Origin: Cybelea sp963824595
Lineage (GTDB): Bacteria; Vulcanimicrobiota; Vulcanimicrobiia; Vulcanimicrobiales; Vulcanimicrobiaceae
NCBI GenBank assembly: GCA_963824595.1
Contig: CAWGPY010000008.1
Location: 1 to 64,000 of the forward strand
Direction: 5' to 3'
Length of the DNA stretch: 64,000 nucleotides
Shown here: positions 36,717 through 45,251 of the stretch, piece by piece
Numbering within the stretch: position 1 is the stretch's first letter
How the letters are laid out: each line of letters starts with the position of its first letter
Notes under the pieces: generated by a model
Seen by the model: only the letters and a program-made list of their open reading frames with translations
Database searches by the model: none
What the model was told of the DNA's origin: nothing
Made by a program: the position numbers and the translations under genes

Positions 36717-37268
36717 CTACGTCGGCGCCTTGAACGATTCGCGCGCCCACTGCGTATCCCAGAAGACGCCGTCGCTCCACCGATCGGCGCGCGCGCGCAC
36801 CGACGCGACCGTCTCGCCGCGCCGAACGGTCAGGCTGAAGACCGTGCGCGACGTCGGCCTGGCCAGATCGCCGCTCACGATTTCGCCCTTGGTCACATCG
36901 ATGGGCACGCTCGCCCAGAGATCCACCTCCTCGGCGGCCGGCGCGGCCGCGAAGGCGCGCCGCACGACGGTGACGACTTCGTCGAGGAACTCGTCGCGCG
37001 TGATCGGCCGATGGAACTTCACGCCCCAGATGCGGATGCCCACGAGGAGATGCCCGGCGATCTCGTTGGCCGAGACCTGGCTCACCTCGGCCGGCCACTC
37101 CGTGGCGAAAATGGATTCCCCGATGTGCTCGGCCAGTTCGCGCCGGTTCCCGACCGCCCGCGACTCGGCGTCGAGATCCGCGACGCTCGGCGCGTAGGCG
37201 CCGGCGACGTTGGAGGCCGCCGCGAACGCGAGTGCGGCGGCGAGCGCGAACCTAATACGACTGCGCAA
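36717..37268 (-). CDS. Secreted protein of unknown function
   Basis: 183 residues beginning RSRIRFALAAALAFAAASNVAGAYA, a clear signal peptide. The rest is a mixed alpha/beta domain with LLVGIRIWGVKFHRPITRDEF, VDLWASVPIDVTKG and FSLTVRRGETV. No family is recognised. The TTG start at 37268 overlaps the end of proS by 17 bp, so it is likely co-transcribed with proS and the M16 protease gene. Confidence 0.6.
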   Translation of the reverse strand: MRSRIRFALAAALAFAAASNVAGAYAPSVADLDAESRAVGNRRELAEHIGESIFATEWPAEVSQVSANEIAGHLLVGIRIWGVKFHRPITRDEFLDEVVTVVRRAFAAAPAAEEVDLWASVPIDVTKGEIVSGDLARPTSRTVFSLTVRRGETVASVRARADRWSDGVFWDTQWARESFKAPT

Positions 37269-38712
37269 AGTAGGCCCTCGTCTTGGCCGGCTCCCCGCAC
37301 GCGACGCACGCGACGTTTGCCTCGTTCAGATCGCGGAGCACGCGCGTCGTCGCCGCCGTCTCGGCCTTGACGCGCGCCTCGCACTCCGGCCGTTCGCACC
37401 ATGGGATGTCGACCATTCCCGCGCGACTGCGGCAGAGCTCGAAGAATTCGGCGCGGTCGGCGGTCGCCGGCGTGTGCTTGTCCAGAAATGCCTTGGCCTG
37501 CGCGTAGAGCGAGCGCTGGATGTCGTCGAGCAGCCCGCGCAAGACGCCTGGAACCTCCGCGATCGCGACGCTCCGCCGCTGGTCCGGATCCTCGCGGCCG
37601 CGATCGCGGCGCGCGAGCACGGCGCTCTGCGCGTCGACGTCGCGCGGTCCGATCTCGATCCGAACGGGCACGCCGCGGACGTCCCACTCGCTGTACTTCC
37701 AGCCGGGCTGCGCGTCGCGCGTGTCGACCCGCACGCGGAAGCCCTCGGCCGTCAGCCGCTGCGCGAGCGTCGCGCACAACTCGACGGCACGGTCGTCGCC
37801 CGAACGGACGATCGGGATCAACACGGCTTCGATCGGCGCCATCTTCGGCGGGATGCGCAGGCCGCGATCGTCGCCGTGGACCATGATCAATCCGCCGAGC
37901 ATCCGCCACGACACGCCCCACGAGGTGGTGTACGCGTGCTTGATTTCGCGGTCTGCGTCGACGAACTTGATGTCGTAGGCCTTAGCAAAGTTCTGACCGA
38001 GATCGTGCGACGTCCCCGACTGCAGCGCCTTGCCGTCGGGCATCAGCGCCTCGATCGAGTACGTCTCGACCGCCCCCGGAAACCGTTCGCTCGCGCTCTT
38101 GCGGCCGGCGTAGACCGGCACGGCGGCGACGTTCTCCGCGAAGTCGCGATAGAGCTCCAGGATCTTGAGCGTCTCCTCGCGGGCCTCGGCGGCCGTGGCG
38201 TGTGCCGTATGTCCCTCCTGCCACAGGAACTCCATCGTGCGGAGAAACGGCCGCGTCGCCTTCTCCCACCGCACGACGTTCGCCCACTGATTGATGAGGA
38301 TCGGCAGGTCGCGATACGACTCCACCCACTGGGAGTACATCACCCCGACCATCGCTTCCGACGTCGGCCGGATCGCCAGGCGTTCGGTCAGCTCTTCGCT
38401 GCCGCCCTGCGTCACCCAGGCGACCTCGGGCGCAAAGCCCTCGACGTGCTCGGCCTCTTTGACGAGCAGACTCTCCGGAATGAAGAGCGGGAAGTAGGCG
38501 TTTTCGTGGCCCGTTGCCTTGAACCGCTCGTCGAGGTGCGTCTGCAGCTTCTCCCACAGACCGAACCCGTACGGCCGCAGGACGACGCAACCGCGCACGG
38601 GCGAATACGACACCAGCTCCGCCTTGAGGCAGACCGCGGTGTACCATGCGGAGAGGTCGGCCGCCTTCGGAGGAATCTCTTTGACGGCGTCTGCGGCGAG
38701 CGCTTCGGGCAT
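37252..38712 (-). CDS. proS: Prolyl-tRNA synthetase, archaeal/eukaryal-type (ProS3)
   Basis: Charges tRNA-Pro. It belongs to the short type without the bacterial editing insertion: DLSAWYTAVCLKAELVSYSPVRGC at the start, motif 2 NVVRWEKATRPFLRTMEFLWQEGHTAHA (part RPFLRTMEFLWQEGH), motif 3 GLIMVHGDDRGLRIPP and a C-terminal Cys4 zinc-like domain (IPWCERPEC ... CVACGEPAKT). About 486 residues from ATG 38712. An upstream TTG at 38811 would overlap the divergent adenosyltransferase and add unrelated sequence, so I reject it. Confidence 0.93.
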   Translation of the reverse strand: MPEALAADAVKEIPPKAADLSAWYTAVCLKAELVSYSPVRGCVVLRPYGFGLWEKLQTHLDERFKATGHENAYFPLFIPESLLVKEAEHVEGFAPEVAWVTQGGSEELTERLAIRPTSEAMVGVMYSQWVESYRDLPILINQWANVVRWEKATRPFLRTMEFLWQEGHTAHATAAEAREETLKILELYRDFAENVAAVPVYAGRKSASERFPGAVETYSIEALMPDGKALQSGTSHDLGQNFAKAYDIKFVDADREIKHAYTTSWGVSWRMLGGLIMVHGDDRGLRIPPKMAPIEAVLIPIVRSGDDRAVELCATLAQRLTAEGFRVRVDTRDAQPGWKYSEWDVRGVPVRIEIGPRDVDAQSAVLARRDRGREDPDQRRSVAIAEVPGVLRGLLDDIQRSLYAQAKAFLDKHTPATADRAEFFELCRSRAGMVDIPWCERPECEARVKAETAATTRVLRDLNEANVACVACGEPAKTRAYFAQSY

Positions 38713-38810
38713 GACCGGCCCGGCTTTCGCGCGCGGCACCGCCGCCGCCTTCGGGACGGCGCCGGGGCATGGGCGGGAGTTTGTCGGGCGTGGGGAAGTG
38801 CAGGCGTGCA

Positions 38811-39413
38811 ATGCCCAAGCTGACGCGCATCTACACCCGCACGGGCGACGAAGGCACGACCGGACTCGTCGGCGGCGGCCGGATCGCCAAGAGCGCGCCG
38901 CGCATCGAGACCTACGGCACGCTCGACGAGCTGTCGAGCGCGATCGGGATGGCGCGGGCCGGCCTGCGCCCGTTGATCGAGCGCGGAGATCGCGCGAGCG
39001 TCCTCGACGCCTGGCTCGCGTGGACGCAAGACGTCCTCTTCGATCTCGGCAGCGAGCTCGCGACGCTCCCGGCGGAGCGGCGGCCGGACGCGCCGGCCGT
39101 GAGCGAGGGCGCCGTCGAAGCGCTGGAACGCGCGATCGACGAAGCGCAGGCCGGCCTTGCGCCGCTCGACAAGTTCATCCATCCGGGCGGTTCGCAGCCG
39201 GGCGCGATGCTGCACTTCGCCCGCACGATCTGCCGCCGCGCCGAGCGTCTCTTGGTCGCGCTGATCGAGGGCGGCGGCGAGCCGCCGGGCGCGGGGCTGC
39301 GCTACCTCAACCGTCTCTCGGACGCGCTCTTCGTGTGGGCGCGTTGGATCAACGATTCGCTCGGCATCGCCGAGCACGTCTGGCAACCGTCGAGCAAGGC
39401 GCCGGAAGGTTAG
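38811..39413 (+). CDS. Cob(I)alamin adenosyltransferase, PduO type
   Basis: Transfers adenosyl from ATP to cob(I)alamin to make adenosylcobalamin. The 200 residues carry IYTRTGDEGTTGLVGGGRIAK at the N-terminal ATP site, ETYGTLDELSSAIG, and the C-terminal ARTICRRAER and YLNRLSDALFVWAR motifs. ATG 38811 starts the protein exactly at the family's PKLTRIYTRTGD. No other cobalamin genes lie beside it. It precedes an APC transporter gene by 28 bp. Confidence 0.93.
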   Translation: MPKLTRIYTRTGDEGTTGLVGGGRIAKSAPRIETYGTLDELSSAIGMARAGLRPLIERGDRASVLDAWLAWTQDVLFDLGSELATLPAERRPDAPAVSEGAVEALERAIDEAQAGLAPLDKFIHPGGSQPGAMLHFARTICRRAERLLVALIEGGGEPPGAGLRYLNRLSDALFVWARWINDSLGIAEHVWQPSSKAPEG

Positions 39414-39441
39414 CGGAACGTCGTTGCGAAGCGACGCCCGA

Positions 39442-40968
39442 ATGCCGTTCTTTTCGGAGCTCTTCGCCACGACCGACGCGGCGAAGCTGCGCGAGCTGGG
39501 AACGCGCAAGATCCTTCGGCGCGCGCTGACCGCCAAGGATCTGGTCGCCATCGGCCTCGGAACGATGATCGGCGGCGGCATCTTCACCACGATCGGAACC
39601 GGTGTCAAGGGCGCCGGTCCCGCCGTCATCATCTCCTATCTGCTCGCGGGCCTCACGTCGTTCTTCGCGGCGCTGTGCTACGCCGAACTGGGCGCGATGG
39701 TGCCGGTCGCCGGCAGCGCCTACACGTACGCGTACGCGACGATGGGCAAGCTGTTCGCGTGGATCATCGGATTCGCCCTGATCTTCGAGTACGGCATCAG
39801 CGCCGCGCCGGTTGCGCAGCAGTTCTCGGCCGCGATTCAGGACGTGGCGAAGACCGCGGGGCTGTCGCTTCCCGATTGGGCCCAGCAGTCCAACCTGCTG
39901 GTTCACGGCGCGTGGTGGCTGCCGTCGAGCTGGGACCTGGCGCACTCGCAATGCGATATCGTGGCGGCGCTCTTCGTGGTCGGGCTCAGCGTGCTGCTCT
40001 CGGTCGGCATTCGCGAATCGGCGACGGCGAACAACGTCTTCGTCGTGCTCAAGATCTCGGCGCTGATCGTCTTCGTCATCGCGGGTGCCTTCTTGGTGCA
40101 CGCCGCGAATCTGCACAACTTCAATCCCGTCGGCTGGGGATCGCTGCGCCCGTTCGGCGGCATGGCCGACTACTCGTCGTCCGCGCAGCCCTACGGCATC
40201 ATTGCGATCGGCGCGTACGTCTTCTTCAGCTACATCGGCTTCGACACGGCCACGACGACCGCCGAAGAGTGCAAGAACCCGCAGTTCGACGTGCCCGTCG
40301 GCGTCATCGGAGCCCTCGCGATCGGCACGGTCATCTACTGCGCGACCGCGATCGTGCTGGTCGGCGCGGTCCCGTGGAACCTCGTGCCGATCAAGAATCC
40401 GCTCGTCTATGCGCTCGCGCCGTTGCACATGCCGGCGCTGAACTGGGTCATCACGATCGGCGTGCTGGCCGGCACGACGAGCGTCGCGCTCGCGTCGCTG
40501 CTCGGCCAATCGCGGATCTTTTACGTCATGGCGCGCGACCGGATGCTGCCGCCGGCCGTCGCCAAGATCCATCCGCGCTTCAAGACGCCCTTCGTCACCA
40601 CGCTGATCACGGGGGCCGCCGTCGCGATCCTAGCGCTGATCGTCCCGCTCAACAACCTGCTCAACCTCGTGAACATCGGCACGCTCATCGCGTTCACGGT
40701 GGTCTGCGCCGGCGTGCTCTACCTTCGCAAGCGACGCCCCGACCTTCCGCGCAGCTTCCGCGTGCCGTTCGTGCCGCTCTTCCCGATCCTCGGGATCGTC
40801 TTCTCGCTCTTCCTAGCCGTCTTCGGCCTCTCGCGCATGACCTGGACGTGGTTCGTCATCGCGCTCGCCGTCGGTCTCGTCTTCTTCTTCGCCTACGGAT
40901 TCCGCAATTCGAATCCGGCCGACGTGGTGCCGGTGGAAGAGCCCGAGGGCCTCGCCGAATACGCATAA
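39442..40968 (+). CDS. APC-superfamily amino acid permease
   Basis: Transporter of 508 residues with about 12 membrane segments. It resembles the cationic amino acid transporter (CAT/YfnA) group: KILRRALTAKDLVAIGLGTMIGGGIFTTIG (unwound helix 1 motif GLGTMIGGGIF), GPAVIISYLLAGLTSFFAALCYAELG, and FFSYIGFDTATTTAEECKNP in helix 6. Import of a basic or neutral amino acid is likely. ATG 39442 is chosen over TTG 39424 by resemblance to the usual N terminus. Confidence 0.88.
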   Translation: MPFFSELFATTDAAKLRELGTRKILRRALTAKDLVAIGLGTMIGGGIFTTIGTGVKGAGPAVIISYLLAGLTSFFAALCYAELGAMVPVAGSAYTYAYATMGKLFAWIIGFALIFEYGISAAPVAQQFSAAIQDVAKTAGLSLPDWAQQSNLLVHGAWWLPSSWDLAHSQCDIVAALFVVGLSVLLSVGIRESATANNVFVVLKISALIVFVIAGAFLVHAANLHNFNPVGWGSLRPFGGMADYSSSAQPYGIIAIGAYVFFSYIGFDTATTTAEECKNPQFDVPVGVIGALAIGTVIYCATAIVLVGAVPWNLVPIKNPLVYALAPLHMPALNWVITIGVLAGTTSVALASLLGQSRIFYVMARDRMLPPAVAKIHPRFKTPFVTTLITGAAVAILALIVPLNNLLNLVNIGTLIAFTVVCAGVLYLRKRRPDLPRSFRVPFVPLFPILGIVFSLFLAVFGLSRMTWTWFVIALAVGLVFFFAYGFRNSNPADVVPVEEPEGLAEYA

Positions 40969-41151
40969 CCTTTTCCTCGCGCTGCGCGCGGCCGGCGTGC
41001 CGCCGAGGGGCTTCCGACGCGAGCGCCATTGACAGGAGGTCATAACTCTTCCTCAGCAGGTGGCGCGAGCGCGGCTGAGCAGGAGCCCGCAGGATGCGGG
41101 CGACGAGCGGCCCCGAGACGGCATGTCGGGTGCGCGCAGCGCCCCAAACAT
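40969..41151. other. Intergenic region with hairpins
   Basis: No gene seen. Two compact hairpins follow the permease gene: CTCAGC...GCTGAG (41052-41079) and CCCGC-aggat-GCGGG (41086-41100). Neither has a T-run, so they are weak terminator candidates at best. Confidence 0.4.
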
Positions 41152-41353
41152 TTGCGGAGGCGGCTCGCCGTTGGGAGCTGCAGTGTAGGGCTGCTGAGAA
41201 GTCTCCAACTTTTCGGCCGTCACAGGATGTGATATTCAAAGCTTGCTCGGCCGAAAAAGTGGCGAAACAGGAGCGCTACACGAGGTAGCGCGACGAGTGT
41301 CTTCGATGCAGCCCTACACTGCAGCTCCCGATGGTGAGCCGGCTATTGCGGAG
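41152..41353. mobile_element. MITE-like element or structured RNA with long terminal inverted repeats
   Basis: Arms 41161-41194 and 41308-41341 are inverted repeats of 34 nt with 31 exact matches, including a perfect core GGGAGCTGCAGTGTAGGG. The three differences are all G-U pairs if the plus strand is transcribed. The 113-nt interior folds further: ACTTTTCGGCCG (41208-41219) with CGGCCGAAAAAGT (41248-41260) around TCACAGGATGTGA, and GCGCTAC/GTAGCGC (41273-41291). An 8-bp direct repeat TTGCGGAG flanks it (41152-41159 and 41346-41353), like a target-site duplication. No transposase is encoded. Confidence 0.5.
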
Positions 41354-41837
41354 AGTTTTGCGGGGCCGGCGCTTCGCCGATGCCGGGCGTGATCACTTCG
41401 ATGCGAGCGTTGCGCGGATCGTAGCGGGCGCGCACGTGGAGCGCGCGAGCGACGGCGTCGAGCGAGATCATGGTGCGGCCGCGAACGCGAAAGGGCGCGT
41501 GTTTGAGCGTGACGGGCATGCCGTTGAGCGTGGCGTGCGGGTCGCCCGCCCGAACGCGGAACGTCTGCGTTCCGAGCACGACGTCGACGCTGCCCGTCTT
41601 CGGGTCGATCGAGGTCTCCGCTCCCAACGCGTCGGCGATGGACCGCAGCGGCACGAAAGCTCTTTCGTTGATGGTCGCGATCGGAGCGACGTCGGTGTCC
41701 ACGCGTTCGCCGTCGACGAGCATCACGATCGGCCGCGAGAACGCGAGGACGCTCGAGACCGCGAGCGCGACCAGGCCGACCGGCAGCAGAGCCCTCCGGG
41801 GCAGGCCGGCGTAGAGGTCCGCGCTACGCCGTATCAC
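41343..41837 (-). CDS. Copper amine oxidase-like N-terminal (stalk) domain protein
   Basis: 164 residues: a hydrophobic leader (LLPVGLVALAVSSVLAF) and one stalk domain, recognised from VMLVDGERVDTDVAPIATINERAFVPLRSIADALGAE (key part AFVPLRSIADALGAE) and a second half ending ALHVRARYDPRNARIEV. Such domains are common in envelope proteins of unknown role. The GTG start overlaps the ispG stop (GTGA). The stop codon lies at the very edge of the inverted-repeat element; without it the frame would continue about 31 codons, so the C terminus may have been cut by the insertion. Confidence 0.75.
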   Translation of the reverse strand: MIRRSADLYAGLPRRALLPVGLVALAVSSVLAFSRPIVMLVDGERVDTDVAPIATINERAFVPLRSIADALGAETSIDPKTGSVDVVLGTQTFRVRAGDPHATLNGMPVTLKHAPFRVRGRTMISLDAVARALHVRARYDPRNARIEVITPGIGEAPAPQNSPQ

Positions 41838-42961
41838 GCGTCGACGTAGGCGGGATATTTTTCGGCGATGACCTTCTCGATCTCGAGACGCAGCATGCCC
41901 AGCAGCTCGCTCTCGGGATACGTTCCGACTAGCTCGCCGGCGCGGTAGATCGCGCCCTTGCCCTTGCCGCCGGCGATGCCGACGTCCGCCATCTTCGATT
42001 CGCCCGGACCGTTGACGACGCAGCCCATCACCGCCACCTTGACCGGCGCGCTGTACGACTTCGCGATGGCCTCGACGGCCCGCCCCAGTTCGAGCACCGA
42101 GATCTCGGCGCGGCCGCACGACGGACAGGCGGTGATTTCGAATCCCTTCTCGCGCAAGCCGAGCGACTTTAGGATGCCCCAGCACACCGGGACCTCTTCG
42201 ATCGGGTCGTCGGCGAGCGAGACGCGGATCGTGTCGCCGATCCCCTCCCAGAGCAGGATGCCGAGCCCGATTGACGACTTGATCGTGCCGTCGCGCAGCA
42301 ACCCCGCCTCGGTGATGCCGAGATGCAGCGCGTACGGCGTGCCGCGCTCGCGCAGCCGAGCGTCCGCCAGACGATACGCGGCGACGGTCGTCGCCACGTC
42401 GTGCGCCTTGAGCGAGATCGCGATGTCGGTATGCCCGTGCTCCTCGAGCATTTCCACGTGGCGGAGCGCCGAGAGCACCATGGCTTCGGCCGTGTGCCCG
42501 AGCGACTTCTCCAAGTCCGGGGCCAGCGAGCCCATGTTCACGCCGACACGGATCGGAATCTCGCGCGCTTTGGCCGCCTCGACGACCTCTGCGACCTTCT
42601 TCGGGTCGCGAATGTTCCCCGGATTGAGGCGCAGCTTCGCTACACCGGCCTCGATCGCCGCGAGCGCCATCTTGTGATCGAAGTGGATGTCGGCCACGAT
42701 CGGAACGGGCGAACGATGCACGATCGCCGGCAGACCCGCCGCGTCGGGCGGATCCTTCACCGTCACGCGCACCACCTCGCAGCCCTCCATCGCGAGGCCG
42801 TAGACTTGTTCGAGCGTCGCGTCCGCGTCGGCGGTGTCGGTCGTCGTCATCGACTGGACCACCACGGGATGCTCGCCGCCGATCCACACGCCCTTGGCGT
42901 CGGACTTTCCGGTCTTGTTCTGAAGGAAGATCGGCTTGCTCTTCCGGCGCACCCGCAGCAT
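41834..42961 (-). CDS. ispG: 4-hydroxy-3-methylbut-2-enyl-diphosphate synthase
   Basis: Iron-sulfur enzyme of the DXP (MEP) isoprenoid pathway, converting MEcPP to HMBPP. The 375 residues contain VVVQSMTTTDTADADATLEQV, KLRLNPGNIRDPKKV, GVNMGSLAP, and the 4Fe-4S ligands in ITACPSCGR and VMGCVVNGPGES. Start overlaps the rseP stop (TAATG). It shares the operon with dxr, uppS and cdsA, so the operon couples isoprenoid supply with lipid carriers and phospholipids. Confidence 0.95.
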   Translation of the reverse strand: MLRVRRKSKPIFLQNKTGKSDAKGVWIGGEHPVVVQSMTTTDTADADATLEQVYGLAMEGCEVVRVTVKDPPDAAGLPAIVHRSPVPIVADIHFDHKMALAAIEAGVAKLRLNPGNIRDPKKVAEVVEAAKAREIPIRVGVNMGSLAPDLEKSLGHTAEAMVLSALRHVEMLEEHGHTDIAISLKAHDVATTVAAYRLADARLRERGTPYALHLGITEAGLLRDGTIKSSIGLGILLWEGIGDTIRVSLADDPIEEVPVCWGILKSLGLREKGFEITACPSCGRAEISVLELGRAVEAIAKSYSAPVKVAVMGCVVNGPGESKMADVGIAGGKGKGAIYRAGELVGTYPESELLGMLRLEIEKVIAEKYPAYVDA

Positions 42962-44094
42962 TACATGACCCCCTGGCCGCTCACGATGCGCGCGATGTCG
43001 TGGAACGCGACCAGCATGATCAGCGCCATCAGCGCGGCAAAGCCGGCGATGTGCACCATCGCCTCCTTCTCAGGATCCACCGGACGCCCGCGAACGAGCT
43101 CGGCGACGATGAATGCGGCGCGGCCGCCGTCGAGCGCGGGAATCGGCAGCAGGTTGAAGAGTCCGAGCGCGAACGAGATCGTCGCCGCGAGATAGAAGTA
43201 CGGACCCCAGCCCCAGTCCTGAACGGTGGCAGCGACCTGTCCCATGCCGATCGGCCCCGAGATCTCGGGCGCGTATTTCGCGAACTGCGTCACCAGCAGC
43301 GCGAGGCCGCCGAACGTCTGGTTCGCGATCGTGATGAATCCCTCGCCGCTCTGGCGGACGGCGCTCATGAAACCGACGCGTTCGTACGCGGGAACCGGCT
43401 GAAAGCCGATGCAGCCGTAGCTCTTACCGACCTGCGGCGGACACGGGACGGTGCGCACGTACACTTCCGTGCGCGTCCCGTTGCGTTCGTACACGAGGTC
43501 GAGCCGCTTGCCCAGCGATGCATGGATCGTATCCACCAGATGCTTGCCGGACGCGATCTCCGCGTTGTTTATTGCGACGATGCGATCGCCGGGACGAATT
43601 CCCGCGATTGCCGCGGGCGAACCCGAGAGCACCTCGCCCACGACGGGCTGCGCCTTGTCGCTCGCGACGCCGAACGCGAGGGCGCCCACCAGCAGGATCA
43701 CGTAGCAGAGAAGGAAGTTCGCGAGCGGCCCGGCCAGCACGATGGCCAGACGCGCCCACGGCGACTTGGCCTGAAAGTTCGACTGCGCGGGATGGCCTCC
43801 GGCCAGAAAGTCGCGTTGCTGCTGCGCCTCGGACGTGCGGTTGTCCTCGCCCTCCATCGCGCAGAAGCCGCCGATCGGCAGCGCCCGCAGCGAGTACTGC
43901 GTGCCGGTGCGCGGACTGGTCCACCCGGCGAGCCGGGGACCGAAGCCGACGGCAAACTCGTTCACGTGAACGCCGTTGCGCCGCGCCATGATGAAATGGC
44001 CGAGCTCGTGCAGCACGATCAGCACCGAGAGCATCACGATGAACGTGACGACCTTCGAGAATCCGACTAAGGTGACGGCGGCGAGCAGTGTCAA
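42961..44094 (-). CDS. rseP: Site-2 intramembrane zinc protease RseP
   Basis: Membrane metalloprotease of 377 residues that cleaves anti-sigma factors or signal-peptide remnants within the membrane. It has HELGHF (29-33) in the first helix, GIGxxL-like loop VGFGPRLAGW, a single PDZ domain (about 145-225, GSPAAIAGIRPGDRIVAINN), and the LDG motif NLLPIPALDGGR in the last part. The family also includes Bacillus RasP. It lies 14 bp after dxr, the usual order. Confidence 0.94.
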   Translation of the reverse strand: MTLLAAVTLVGFSKVVTFIVMLSVLIVLHELGHFIMARRNGVHVNEFAVGFGPRLAGWTSPRTGTQYSLRALPIGGFCAMEGEDNRTSEAQQQRDFLAGGHPAQSNFQAKSPWARLAIVLAGPLANFLLCYVILLVGALAFGVASDKAQPVVGEVLSGSPAAIAGIRPGDRIVAINNAEIASGKHLVDTIHASLGKRLDLVYERNGTRTEVYVRTVPCPPQVGKSYGCIGFQPVPAYERVGFMSAVRQSGEGFITIANQTFGGLALLVTQFAKYAPEISGPIGMGQVAATVQDWGWGPYFYLAATISFALGLFNLLPIPALDGGRAAFIVAELVRGRPVDPEKEAMVHIAGFAALMALIMLVAFHDIARIVSGQGVM

Positions 44095-44108
44095 GAGAAC
44101 GGGGCCTC

Positions 44109-45251
44109 CTAGCGTCCCCCTTCGAGGGCTTCGACGATGACTCCGGCGGCTTCACGGGCCTCCCGGTCGGCGGTCCGCACGCCGCTCAGGCTGGGCTCGT
44201 GCGCCCGGGCGCGGGTCATAGCTTCCTCGATGACGCCCGCGATGTGCCCGAAGCCAATCCTACCTTCTACAAACGCAGCCACGGCGACTTCGTTTGCAGC
44301 CGAGAGGACGGCGGGCTGCGTGCCTCCCGCGGCCAGCGCCTGGTACGCCAGGCGAACGCATGGGAAGCGGTCCTCGTCCGGCGCCTCGAAGTCGTACCGC
44401 AACGCGGCCGTTCCTTGCTTTGCACCGAGCGCCGCGAGGATGTCGCCGTTCGCCGCGCTCTGCGACGGGAGCCGGTCGGGATAGCTCAGCGCATATCCGA
44501 TCGGAATGCGCATGTCCGGCGGCGCCAGCTGCGACTTTACGCTGCCGTCGGAAAACACCACGAAGCCGTGGGCGATCGACTGCGGATGCACGACGATACG
44601 CACCCGGTCGCCGTCGAACCCGAACAGCCGGCTGGCCTCGATCACTTCCAGGCCTTTGTTCATCATCGTCGCGGAATCGATGGTGTTTTTCGTTCCCATG
44701 CGCCAGGTCGGGTGCGCGAGCGCGGCCGCGAGGTCGGCTCGCTCCATCTCCTCGCGCGGCGTGCGCCAGAACGGGCCGCCCGATGCCGTGAGCACGAGCG
44801 CCGCGACGCTCGCGCGGTCTTCCCCCACGAGGCACTGGAAGATCGCGCTGTGCTCGCTGTCCACCGGCAGCAGCCGCGCGCCGCTGCGCGACGCCGTCGC
44901 CACCAGCAGCTCGCCCGCCGCCACGACCAGCTCTTTGTTGGCGACCGCTACGTCGATGCCGCGCTCGGCAGCAGCGAACACGGCTTCGAACGCGACGGAG
45001 CCGTCGGTGGCGGCCAGCACGACGTCGGGCTCGCTCTCGAGGGCGACGCGCCGTAGGCCGTCCGGGCCGTCGGCAGCCGTGCTGGTGATGCCGGCGCCGA
45101 ACGCGCGAGCTTGCTCGCGCAGAAGCTCCACGTTGCGTCCCGCGGCGAGGCCCACCACGTCGAACGCGTCGCGGTGCCGCCCGATGACGTCGAGCGCTTG
45201 GGTTCCGATGGAGCCCGTCGAGCCGAGGATGGCGACGCGTTTGCGACTCAC
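44109..45251 (-). CDS. dxr: 1-deoxy-D-xylulose 5-phosphate reductoisomerase
   Basis: Makes MEP from DXP using NADPH, the first committed step of the MEP pathway. The 380 residues show AILGSTGSIGTQALDVI (NADPH), VANKELVVAAGELL, VDSEHSAIFQCL (metal Asp and Glu), LTASGGPFW (flexible loop start), WRMGTKNTIDSATMMNKGLEVIEA (part KNTIDSATMMNKGLEVIEA) and HPQSIAHGFV. The start is GTG 45251, overlapping the cdsA stop (GTGA). Full length and intact. Confidence 0.95.
   Translation of the reverse strand: MSRKRVAILGSTGSIGTQALDVIGRHRDAFDVVGLAAGRNVELLREQARAFGAGITSTAADGPDGLRRVALESEPDVVLAATDGSVAFEAVFAAAERGIDVAVANKELVVAAGELLVATASRSGARLLPVDSEHSAIFQCLVGEDRASVAALVLTASGGPFWRTPREEMERADLAAALAHPTWRMGTKNTIDSATMMNKGLEVIEASRLFGFDGDRVRIVVHPQSIAHGFVVFSDGSVKSQLAPPDMRIPIGYALSYPDRLPSQSAANGDILAALGAKQGTAALRYDFEAPDEDRFPCVRLAYQALAAGGTQPAVLSAANEVAVAAFVEGRIGFGHIAGVIEEAMTRARAHEPSLSGVRTADREAREAAGVIVEALEGGR

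Noticed and set aside
37252..38811. Longer proS with TTG start at 38811
   Set aside because: Would overlap the divergent adenosyltransferase start and add 33 Pro/Ala-rich residues unlike ProRS.
41152..41353. Retron ncRNA or CRISPR-like array
   Set aside because: No reverse transcriptase or cas genes nearby, and only one pair of inverted repeats, without spaced direct repeats.
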